Assembly: GCF_964656455.1 (NCBI RefSeq)
Contig: NC_135726.1
Span: forward strand, 32,021,930-32,085,929
From: Halichoerus grypus
Taxonomy: Eukaryota; Chordata; Mammalia; Carnivora; Phocidae
Length of the DNA stretch: 64,000 nucleotides
Direction: 5' to 3'
The position numbers and the translations under genes were made by a program. The stretch's first letter is position 1. Each line of letters begins with the position of its first letter. Below are positions 31,493-41,923 of this stretch, in pieces. The notes beneath the pieces are model-generated. The model was given only the letters and a program-made list of their open reading frames with translations, was not told the DNA's origin and did no database searches.

Positions 31493-33759
31493 TTAGGTAC
31501 CCTTCCCACCAGGGTACCCTGATAAGCAGGGTGCAGGCTGGATTTCACCTGCTGCTCACCTGCTTACCTGGAAACTCTTGTGCAGTACACAACCTGCCCA
31601 ACCATACACAGTAGGCATGGAAGAAAGAAAATGTCAACTCTGATTTCTTCAAACCAATTCTCAGCTCAGATGAGTCTGGGGGTGGTGTGTGGAGCTCCTT
31701 CTCTTTGGAAACCGCTCCCTGTCCCTTCTCACACCACGGCTGCGAGGAGCCTGCTGGCTGTGTTTACCAGATGATGGCTCTCTCCCACATTAGCTCCCAA
31801 CCTGGCATCTCTCCACCCCCAGCAACTGCCAGATTAAATGCATTACTTGACCATCTTCACCCGGCTCCCTTTGATGTTCCCTTCTCAAGCTTCAAAATAC
31901 CTTTTGGAGGGAGATCAGACAGCATTAAACAGAATTACTAATTAATTAAGCAAAGTTAAATTTTAAACACTGTTTGTTGTGTTAGCCAAAAGCCTGAACA
32001 GAACAGACTTTTTTCCTCCACTGAGATCAAAGACAGTCTCTTCCCTGTCCCTCCCCCAGTTTAAAAAGAAGAGGGGGCTGGGAGGGAAGAGAGGGAAAGA
32101 AGAGAGTACAGAGGAGCACCAGGGAGCGAGGAAAGACCCGAGTGGGGATGAGTGGGGATGGTTGGGATGGTCATTGGGGGTGATCGTGAGGTCGAGACTC
32201 CCAGCCCTCACCCCGCAACCACAATCCCAATAGGAGGCATCAACAGCTCATTTGGGACCGCATGCTGGGAGAGACCCGGTCACTTCCTGTAGCCTGTTTA
32301 GCCTGGCAAATAGCAGTGACCCAGGGAGCAGGATGGCACAGCCGACCCAGCACGAGCTGCTGATAGCTGGCACCACCCAAACGGCATGAGAATCAGCTAC
32401 AAAACAAAACAGATCTGCCCTCCTGCAGCCGCACCCTCCCTGGCACCCAGGCAGGACAGGCACCTCAGGGTTCTTCAGGGAGCTTAGGGTCATCTGAGAG
32501 ATGGGTTGTGCAGTGTACAACTCTAGGGGGCGCCGTTCACAGGCTGGACCTCATACGCTTGTATATCGCCAGTGACATTTTTTGGACAGATGGCAGAAAG
32601 GTGTCTTGAGGCCGGGGGGAGGGGGTGGGGGGGAAGCTCCTTTCTCTACATTGCACGAATGCATTTGTTGCGAGCAGAGTGCGGTCTCTCCCCATCCGGC
32701 CCAACACTTCATTCTGTGCAATCTGATCTGGGATCTTCCGATTCCTTCACAGGAGCCTGCCACATCCTGGCGGCCAGACTGCAAGTCTCCTGGGAGCCGG
32801 GGTCCTGCCGGCTAGTGCCCCTGGGATGCCCACAGCACATGCACAGGGCAGCCAATCCACCCCAGCGTGCAAAACTGCACCAAACCCCACAGGCAGACAC
32901 AAGTAAGGCTGCATAACAAACACACCATAAATTCTGGCTTGACTGAGATTGGGAACCGGCGGGGAGAAAGGTAGGTCTGTTCCTGAATCCCATACTTCGG
33001 CTAAAATCCAAACCCTGGATGATAGGAGCAAACGCCAGCTTATTTTAACATAATCCAGAAAGGCCTGGTTGATAATAAACTTAGGACGTACGGACAAATT
33101 TGAAATCCCGTTATGACTATTATCAGCCCTCCCCCCCTCCCCAGAGACCAGAAATGACTGACACTCAGACAAGCGGTTCTCTCCTCCCGGTTACCTGCCA
33201 CGTTCTTCTCCGTTGATACGACGTAAGATCTAACACAAGCCAGAGCTTCCTTGCTGGAGTTTGGACACCCGCCCTAACGTCTCCACTGGCCTTTCTCAAT
33301 TGTCCGCGTGCAGATTATCTGCTGCAAATATTTTAGTCTCGGGGTGGCTCGCCAGGATGTTTCTGACTCCCCAGCCCGCCACCAGCAGCTGTTAGAGGGA
33401 ATGCAGATGAATTTTAATATTAGCCTATGCCAAATATAATTAGGTGGGTAAATCTGCTGCCAGTAAAAAGAGAAAGATATCATATGTGCATTCCAGGCCA
33501 AATGGTTTCTCGCATCATTTGTGCGAGGTTCTCCTGAGGGAGCAAGGGTCCGGGAGGCACGCAAATCTGTTCGTTCAACGAGCACGGCAGCGGGCTGGTG
33601 AGGTTAGTGGGTACGTGCAGTATTCCATTAGGGCCTGTTAAGAACACCAGGCAGGGTAGGTTCCTGTTTGCATCGAACCAAAGAGGAAACTAATCTTAAG
33701 AATCTTAGCAAAATGGATTTAGCCATGTAGTTCCCTGCTGAAAGTGATCTTCCCGCTGC

Positions 33760-34045
33760 TGTCTCTTGGCCCTGTCTCTCCCATGAACTGCTTTTTAATT
33801 TGTAACCCAGCCGTGCTCTCACACTGTTATCCCTGCCAAGAACACTCGTCCTGGCTCGCCAGTTCCTGCTCATCCTTCAGGTCCTCAGCCCTCCAACCTC
33901 TGAGAACGTGCCTGCACGCTCCCAGGACCTAGGTTAGGGCTCCCTGCTCGGTGAGTCCGTCTTACTCCACTATTAGCATTATTCTGTTAATTCGATCTTC
34001 CTAAAATAGCCCCAACATACAGCACAGTGTCTGTCACCCCACATC
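33760..34045 (+). repeat. L2-like fragment
   Basis: The order TCCTGCTCATCCTTCAGGTC, then ATTAGCATTATTCTGTTAAT and the ACATACAGCACAGTGTCTGT segment is consistent with an L2 3' part. It is followed by a short CAT microsatellite at 34063-34086. Confidence 0.5.
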
Positions 34046-35388
34046 TAGGCGTATCAGCACTGTCATCATCATCATCATCATCATCAAAACGAGACAACAG
34101 TAAGTAGCACAAGCGGGATTTGAACCCAGAAGTGTAGAAACAAAAGAACGAAAATCCCTGTTTCCTGATTCCCCAGCCTCTGGTCTGTCCACTCCATCAC
34201 CCAATAGTAGACACCTGCTCTTGCGTGTCCTGCAACCATCGTCCTCCTTCTGAGAATAGCATCTGGGTTTCCTCTGGTGGGCCACCCCTCTCCCATCTCA
34301 ATCCACATGGATTTATGGAGGGCTGATCTGACTCCGGCTTTGGGGATGCACCCAGCACCCAGTCGACACAATGAATTTCATCCTGACGGCCACTGGGGCT
34401 GCTCCTAGGTCAGTACCGAGGGAGGGTGCATCCTGAAAGCCAGTGAAGCTGAGCCTGTGGGCCCCTCCCTTACATGGGCCCTGGCAATGTGTTCACATGG
34501 TCGTTTGGTTTTCTGATACTTTCAAAATTAGGTATTTTAACCTCAGTTGGTTACGACCACTGTCTCTTTCCATTCTGACTCCCAAACGTCCTAATGTGTC
34601 ACGCAGTGTTGGAGGGAACACAGGCATTTCTGGAATTGAGCTAAGGGAAGGTTGAGTTGGAGATATATTTCTTCAGGTTTAGGGGGATAGATCTATCATC
34701 TGGTTCAAAGTTATAAAAGAATCGTGCAAAAATAAATAAAAGAATCATGTATTCTTTTTTTTGAAGATGGCTCCCAAACTGGGATAAACTTCAGGTGCCA
34801 CACAACCTAGATCCACCTGGTGAGAACCAAACTTTTGCAAGAAGAATTGAGACTTGGGGGCTCTCTTTCACCTGAGGGGGCTGAGCTCATAGGATGGGAG
34901 TGCCCAGAGCTGGGTAGCTACCCTTTGCCACCTTAGCGGGAGAGACCAACACAGGGGCAGAGGGAGAGGTGACTGAGGGAAGGAGAGAGAGAGAGAGAGA
35001 GAGAGGGAGGGAGGGAGTGGATGTGTGTGTGGATGACATGTTTTGAGCTCCAGGATCCAGCTGGCCCTTTTTAGGCAGGATCCACCCTAGGATTTTTCAA
35101 GATCATCAGCCAAAGCTTCGTCGCATTTGGGTTGAGTGTCAAAAGAACCCAAAGAATCCTGACTTAACTCTAAGCCCCTGCTTATCAGGACAAAAACCAC
35201 CACCACCCAAAGAGGAATTGACCTAATGCGGCGGGATTCTCCAAGGTAGTTTCTGGCCTTTCCGCCAGTGGGTGTCTACCCCTTCCTGAGACCAGACATG
35301 CCAGCCTGGGGTTTTTTTCCTCCACAATCTTGCCTCTCCAGGCTGCATTTTACTGTAGGGAGATTTTATTTAAGGACCAGTGGTGACT

Positions 35389-35473
35389 GAGGAGAAAAAG
35401 GAAAGGAGAAAAGAGAAAGGAAAGAAAAGAAAAGAAAAGAAAAAAGAAAAGAAAAGAAAGAAGGAAAGAAGGA

Positions 35474-35505
<32 letters not shown>

Positions 35506-35507
35506 AA
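35389..35507 (+). repeat. Homopurine tract (GAAA/GAAAA)n
   Basis: 119 consecutive purines built of GAAAA, GAAG and finally GAAA units. It is a simple repeat with triplex-forming potential. Confidence 0.97.
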
Positions 35508-36639
35508 CCTTCCCAACAAATAGCATTCCAGCCTTTTACCTCATCAGAGCACAAGGTTGATGGCCACTCTGCTTTGAGGTTTGAATCGGTTGAAACGAAA
35601 CATCTGTTCAGGGGGCGACAGGGGGAGGGGGGGATGCCGGCAGAGAGGGAGCAGGAAAGAGAAAAAAGCTTTTTTTGGGCTAAAAATACCATGTCCCTTC
35701 CACTCTCCCTCCATCCCTGCTCAAGTTAAAACATGTGATGCAATTCAACTTTTAAAATCTAACCCCGAGCTACTTGAAACTACTGAAGCCTGCTCGGTAT
35801 GTGACACAAGTCAGAATTTCCACCGTTCCAGCTGAGCTTTTATGAAGAACAGACTCCAGAGTGGTTGCCGTCACCCGGGCTGCTGAGGGGACTGCCGCCG
35901 AGCGGAGTCGGGCCCCACTGACACTCACAGGAGGACGGGCTCTGAACTGAGAGCGCGCAGCCGGCGGGGTGTGGCCCGCCTGCCCTCCGTCGGGGGGTCC
36001 CCGCTGCTCCCCAGTCATCTCCTCCTCCTCTCAGACTTCCAGGGAACCACCGGCCAGCCCCAGTGATTGACCAGCCTTTGCTGGGGAGACGTGCAGGGCC
36101 GTCTGTGGAGACGTCCTTAGAAGTCCTTCCCCCCCTTTCCCTCTCACTGTCTCCCCGCCCCCCAGCTGCTCCCTGACCTCCAGACTCAGTGTCCAACTGT
36201 CTGTCTACTTGGCATCTCTACTTGGATGTCCAACAGCCATCTGCCACCTGACATGCCCCCAACAGACAGTCTTCACTGTCACCTGCCCAAACCTCCACCT
36301 CAGAAGTGGCCCCAGCCTTGCCTTTGGTCCTTAAGCCGGTGGTGGTGGTGGGGGGTGCCCAGGATCCCTTTCTTTCCCTCATCCACCCCCTCACCCCACC
36401 TCCCGTCTCCCACGCCTACCCCCAGGCCCACCCACTGCTCTCCAGCCCCATGGCCTCCACGCTAGGCCGACGCCCCCACCCTCGCCGGCACTACTGGAAT
36501 CATGTCCCACTGTCATGGCCTCCGTCCTCCTTCCCCCGCAGGGCCCATCCTTCCAAGAAGCCACAAGTACTTTGTTAAAATGGAAGTCAGAAGCTGGCAC
36601 TCACGTGCCTACAATTTTCCAACACTTTCTCTTCAAAAG

Positions 36640-36960
36640 CAGCGTAAAAGCAAGCGCGTGGTCCCACCCTTGCTGACGGGCCCACAGGTCCCCCTTTTGT
36701 GCTTCCCTAAACCCCAAGTTCCTTCCCGCTTGGGGTTCTGCTTGCTTGCTCCTCCTGGCTGCTCTCCCTTCACATCCTCCACGGCTGGCTCCTTCCCGGC
36801 ACCTGCATCTCTGCTGACACGTCACCTCCTCAGAGAGGCCTTGCTACCCTCTACCCTCCACTGGGTTTCACCTCTTGGCAGAGCACCACTACCAGAAACT
36901 TGCACGGTCCTTCCCGCGTCCCGCGTGTGACATCCTGCCAGCAGGTGCTCAGTAAAGACT
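36640..36960 (+). repeat. L2-like fragment
   Basis: The phrases CTGACACGTCACCTCCTCAG, AGAGGCCTTGCTACCC and the terminal GGTGCTCAGTAAAGACTCCC match the L2 3' end order. It is degenerate. Confidence 0.5.
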
Positions 36961-36969
36961 CCCCGAATG

Positions 36970-37090
36970 AGGAGGAGTTACAGACCCGAGTTCGGTTCTC
37001 AGTGTGCTGTGTGACCTTGCACAGGTCACATGCCCTCTCTGGGCCTCGGTTTTCCAACTACAAATGAAGTGGACGAACAGCCTCCTGAGG
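36970..37090 (+). repeat. MIR SINE fragment
   Basis: Forward MIR core: GTGTGACCTTGCACAGGTCA, then CTCTCTGGGCCTCGGTTTTC. Confidence 0.65.
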
Positions 37091-37439
37091 GCTCCTCGGG
37101 TCTGTGAGTGGTCGATATGCCACACCTAGGGGCCGGGACAAACTGACCGGGGCCGCGGGGTGGAGGGGGTGGTACATGGGACCTGCCTGGGTGGCCCTAG
37201 GGAGGGGACTGCCTGACTTCAATGACTTCATGCTGTTGACTTCATTCTTCCAGTGAGTATTTATTGAGCACGTATAGCATGCCAGACTCTATGTCATGCA
37301 CTGGGAGGAGAAGGAGAGGTTCTAATAGGATTAAAGAAGCTTTGAAAATAGGTCTTCTTTGATCTGGACTAGTAAATAATTATAAACACCAGTTGGCTCC
37401 TCTTCAAGAAGGGACGCATGAAACAATAAGACTCCTCCC

Positions 37440-37625
37440 AGCTCACATAGGCTGGGCACTTACTCCGCGTACCAGGGCTGTTCTCTGCACTTGCATAAAC
37501 GACCTCACTGTCTTCACAGGAACCCTGCAGAAGGGCTCTGATTACCCCCAAAAAGGCAAATGAAAAACAGAGTCGTGAAACGATTCACCCAAGGTCACCC
37601 AGAGACTGGTGGTTAAAGCCAGGCT
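37440..37625 (-). repeat. MIR SINE
   Basis: Reverse-orientation MIR: GCATAAACGACCTCACTGTC, GGCAAATGAAAAACAGAGTC and CACCCAAGGTCACCCAGAGA. Confidence 0.7.
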
Positions 37626-37761
37626 GGCTCCGGGGTCTGACTTGCAAATTCCCAAAAAAAGCCCGAATAAAGGTAGGAAGGTGCCTCTCACGGATTCGGG
37701 GGCAGTGGTGGTGAGACAAATTTCGGGGCCCTTGCAGAGTCAGACGGGTCCTGAGCTCACA

Positions 37762-37840
37762 GTGGGGCTACTCAGACCCCCAGAGCCAGTGGGGCTACTC
37801 AGACCCCCAGAGCCAGTGGGGCTACTCAGACCCCAGAGCC
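37762..37840 (+). repeat. Minisatellite, 27-base unit, three copies
   Basis: The unit GTGGGGCTACTCAGACCCCC plus AGAGCCA repeats three times, the last copy one C shorter. In one frame it would encode repeated GLLRPPEPV. Confidence 0.95.
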
Positions 37841-40099
37841 TCAGGCCCAACACCACTGCCCTGCTTGGCAGGCCCAACTACTCTAACACATCCATCCTGG
37901 GACCAGGGAAGTGGGGACCCCCGGAGGCCCAGCCTGGGGGGAGAGAGGCCTGCCCCGCAGCAGCCCTGGGGGCCTGGAGGGAGGGCCTGGGCCCCCAAGG
38001 GGTGGGGCCGCCTGACTTCAAGCCCTCTGACAGTTCCTTTACGGGCGGTCTGTCGAATCAGTTTTCCAGAGATGCCAGGCAGACGGCAATGTGCCTGCTT
38101 CCAGCCCCAAGTGGAGGTCGGAGGACAGGAAACAGACACGGTGTTGGGGGTCTGTGGCCAGAGACTGGAAGTCAAGCCCCCTGGGAGGGGTGGGGACATC
38201 CCTGGGTGGCAGGGAGACAGGGGACACAGAGAGAAGGGGCTTGTGACCACGCACAGGTCTTTCCCTTCCCAAGTGCCCAGAGCAGAAGCTGCACCGAGTG
38301 GGGAGGACGCCCCCAGACCAGTGCTTCCGGGGGGGCCACTCAGGGTACGATGGGTCTGCCAAACAGGTGTGGCTCCAATTTGTACCTCAGGCCACAAGCC
38401 ACAGGCTGCCACCACCTGTCGTGTGGCCCAACCGACGAGATGGGGAAGCCAGGTGGGGACCGGAGTGAAGGGTGGGGTGGGCCCTCCCCTGTGCTCAGAC
38501 CCCTGCTGGGTCAGCAGAGGGAGGGTCCCTCTCCCCTTCTCCCCTGGAAAGCCAGCCCCGCGAGTCCCGCCCCTGCCACGCCCAGCCAGCTCTCAGAGCT
38601 TGGGACTTTTGATGTTTACTTTGTTCTCTCCACAGTTCAAAAGGAGCTCGGCAGCCCTCGCACCAAGCCCAGACTTAATCTGCCCTCCGCGAGCTCCCAG
38701 CTGGCCAGTTAAGGCGGTTAAGATGCTGGATTAGGGCCGGCTTTACATAACAACGCAGGAGCTAAAGCTGTCCTCTCCTGGGATGGCTAAAAGACTTCTT
38801 TTTATCTTCACGCCTCAGATGGCCTTTTTTCTCCCTTAAACAGCCCTCCAGCCCGCCAAGAGGCAATGAACTTGGCCAACAGGAAGACAAAGAAGAGATT
38901 CAGGATTCGGGCGGGTAGCACAGAGGGGTGCCGCAGCCCCCGCCCCGGGCCAGGTGGGTGCTTCTCCGTGGCCGTGGCTGGGACCATGGGTGACCGTGGA
39001 ACCACAGACGGTCATGGGTCCAGCATCCCTCCCACCAGTGTCAGAGCCACGCAGGCCGGCCCAGGCGCAAACTGGAGCAGCCTCACCCACTCACCGTTTT
39101 CACTTTTTAATTCTGCTTTGAGTCTTTCAATTCGTTCTTCTTGGAAAAGTTAAAACATTCATCCCCGTTAATACTACAGCCCTCTCTCTTTGTGAGCTCT
39201 TTCCGGTTTTAGTGTCCTCTTCCCAGGTCCAAGAGGAGCCTCCTATCTTTGTCTGTCGAGCCCTCCAGCTACACAGTAATACGCACGTGGTCTCTACTCA
39301 CACACGTAGGAAATACAGAGCGTTCTCTCATGCCCCTTTTTACATAAAACATACTGGCCATGGCGTACTGAGTCTCTCTGCAATCTGATCTGGTTTATGT
39401 TCTCTGCTTCTGTGTAAACTTTTGTTTGAAGAAAGAGGCCGAAAAGCTGGACCACCAACAACTTAGTCTGACCCCTAGTTGGGAAACTGAGGTAGGAGAA
39501 TGGCTCCTAACCCCCTCCCTCATGAGTGGTGGCACCGATGTGCCCGGATATCACCAGGGACTAGCAAGGTGCCTGGGCTGCCCTTCGAGCCTGGCGTGCG
39601 GCTGGGGGGCCATGGGGTCAGACCGAGTGCCGCCAACCCAACACCCTTTCCCCATCAGGAGCCGGGACCCTCAGGCGCCTCATCTTCATCCCCCATCCAT
39701 CAGCCAATGTTTGTAAGTGCTGCCCTCCCCCCTGCCGCAGGGCTTCCTTCTCCCTGCAAGGAGCCCACGGCCTTTGCGTACCCACAGAGTCCAGCTTCAT
39801 GTCCCCACTCATCATGTGACAGAGGGCAAGGGGGCTTAGAGCTGGGGGGACCTGGCCGCGATCCACAGTGGGCTGCTACCAGGGCTGGGAGGGGACCCCG
39901 GTCTAGGTGCTCCTCGGCCAGCATTCCTTCTACATCATTCCAACGGGACTCACGCACTGAATGTAGACAGTGAACAAAGTAACCCTCCCCTCCAGAGGGA
40001 AGTGGATTCCATGGGTAGGCCATTTCGTGTCTGTTTGCAGGGAACGACATCCCATTTGAAATCAATTACATGGTTGTAAACTGAGCCTCGACGGACAGA

Positions 40100-40470
40100 G
40101 AAGTGCCCCCTATGGGGCAGTAAGGAGGGGCTCAATACATGATGGATAGGCAGACAGACGATGATTGGAGGATGGGTCCATGGATGAAGGGATGAATGAC
40201 GGGGGATGAACACACAGGCAGAGAAGGGAGTATGGATGGCTGCATGATAACTCAGAGTGGCCGGGCTGGTGGACGGGGGACAGGAGAGTAGGGCAAACCA
40301 TGGATGGACGGATGGGTGGGACATGGCCAGTGGGTGGGTGGGTGGTGGGACAGTGAGGAGTGAGGGATAAGTGATTGAAGGGACAGACAGACGAGTGGAC
40401 TGGTGGCTGGTTGGATGGGTAGCGAATGGGTGATGGATGGAGTAGGTGGAGGGATGGATGAACAAGAGAA
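40100..40470. repeat. Degenerate GATG/GGAT-rich array
   Basis: About 370 bases of imperfect GATG, GGAT, GATA and GGGT units on the plus strand. It is an old minisatellite-like expansion. The minus-strand Ser/His/Pro-rich open frames across it are repeat artefacts. Confidence 0.75.
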
Positions 40471-40867
40471 TGAACTTGCTACTGAGTCACCATGCGAATG
40501 AGGGGGAACTGAATACATAACCGGAATGAGAGCCGCAGCCCATGGAATCAGTGTCTGGGGTCACTCCAATCCCCAGGGCTTACATCCTGCCCACCTTTAC
40601 CTGACTCCCCAGATGTCAAGGCACCAACTCTTGGCATCTCTCCACGGAGCCAAAGACAACAGTTGAGGCTTGGGGGAGCCCAGGGGAATGACAAAATCAA
40701 GGCTGCAGAGCCTCTGAGTGCAGTTACCAGCTCTGTAGGCTGCACAAAGCCTTCCATCCATGGGACTCCCCCCAGCCCTTGATTCAGGACCTGCTCATAT
40801 TTGAACAAAGTTTGATAGATACCTGGGTCCCGGCAGGCCTCCATCTCGTAGGCAAAGAGTGAATCTC

Positions 40868-40960
40868 TTAAAACAGCGCTTCTCAAAGTGTAATGTGCGC
40901 ACAAGCCACCCGGGGAGCCTCTTCAAGGACAAATGGCCTGGGGCTGACAGCTCTCAGGCT
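40868..40960 (+). repeat. MER5A-like hAT fossil fragment
   Basis: The start GCGCTTCTCAAAGTGTAATG and the CACCCGGGGAGCCTCTTCAA segment match the beginning of a MER5A-family element. Confidence 0.5.
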
Positions 40961-41194
40961 GCATGTGGCCACAGCCCTCAGGTGTGGCCCAGGCTCCCCT
41001 CGAGAAACTCTTGGCACTATCTGCTCCTCTCAAGGCCCTACAGGGCACCAAGGCCTAGATTCCCGCCCCGCCAAGCCCCTGGGCCCCCTGGCTCTCCTGC
41101 GAGCTGCCTGTCCTCACCTCCACAGCAAGGCCCCTACTAACCTAAGGCTTCCCCAGTTCAGTGATTCTCTTCTCTGAGTATAAAATGGAAATGC

Positions 41195-41400
41195 TATCCC
41201 ACGTAGCAAATGCTTTCCAGTGCCATCTGTGCTCCGTACCCAATGCAGGGAGTCAAGCAGGGAGAAGGCTCTCATTCCCACTCTGTAAGTGTGGCAACTA
41301 AGGCTCTTCTAGAAAGGTGGCGTGCCTTGCCCGAAGTCAAGTGAGGGCACCAGTGGCCGGCCGGCCCTCTGCTCCAAGATCCTCATCCTTCTACACGGTG
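41195..41400 (-). repeat. MIR-like fragment
   Basis: Reverse-orientation core remnants: CTGTAAGTGTGGCAACTAAG, then TGCCTTGCCCGAAGTCAAGT. It is weak. Confidence 0.45.
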
Positions 41401-41524
41401 CCTCCCCTTGAACAAAGGCAGGAGAGAGAGCTACAGATATGAGAGGGGAGGGGCTGGTGGGGGGCTGTTTGTATGTGTGCTTGTTTGTGCTCCAAGTGAG
41501 TGATGTGAACTGAGAAACGGGGAA

Positions 41525-41665
41525 ATACAACAGCTACTTTATGTAGTGCTTACAGTATGGTCACCCCCCACCAAACGGGAAAGCTGAACTAAAACAACCT
41601 GTCCAAGGTTCCCCGGCCAATACAGAGTAGGGCCAGGATGTGAGCCTCAGGAACCTGGCTCCACT
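41525..41665 (-). repeat. MIR-like fragment
   Basis: Reverse orientation: TTTATGTAGTGCTTACAGTA, then CTGTCCAAGGTTCCCCGGCC and GGGCCAGGATGTGAGCC. It ends about 190 bases from NKD1 exon 4. Confidence 0.5.
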
Positions 41666-41856
41666 CTGGGCTTGGACCCATGAAGGGCTACACTCACTCC
41701 CTTCTTTCTTCTCACCCCACCACCCCACCGGCAGTCAGGGTCTTGTCCTCTGCCTGGTCTGCAGATTTTCTGGAGCGTACCTAGGGCATGTGGTGGACCA
41801 GATGGCCCCTTCCCCATCTCACTGCACCCTAGGAAGAGACCAATGGATTCCAGTAC

Positions 41857-41923
41857 CTTCTAGCCGAAAGTCTTCCTCTTCCTCCTCACTGAGCGTTTCT
41901 CTGAAAACTTCACCCACGAGCTC
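41857..41923 (-). CDS. NKD1: NKD1 coding exon 4 (most 5' exon in window)
   Basis: This 67-base exon has no long open frame of its own and was found by reading the minus strand. It encodes ELVGEVFRETLSEEEEEDFR followed by LE, then one base of Val, matching human ELVGDVLRDTLSEEEEDDFRLEV. The acceptor CCTCTAG ends at 41924 and the donor is GTACTG from 41856. Phase 0 in and phase 1 out agree with exon 5. The run of Glu makes this an acidic patch. By human numbering the residues here start at about 65, so three upstream exons (start codon, myristoylated MGKLHS terminus and IEEWIGRQR region) should lie beyond position 64000. I looked for them between 42000 and 64000 and did not see them. Confidence 0.95.

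Larger units (their letters stand above)
28109..41856 (-). other. NKD1: NKD1 intron 4
   Basis: This 13.7 kb intron contains MIRs (29800, 36970, 37440, 41195, 41525), an hAT fossil (31300), L2 fragments (33760, 36640), a 119-base homopurine run (35389-35507), a 27-base minisatellite (37762), a GATG-type array (40100-40470) and a MER5A-like piece (40868). A repeat-poor, AT-balanced stretch at 32985-33640 may be conserved regulatory DNA. No further NKD1 exon or other gene was recognised. Confidence 0.9.
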
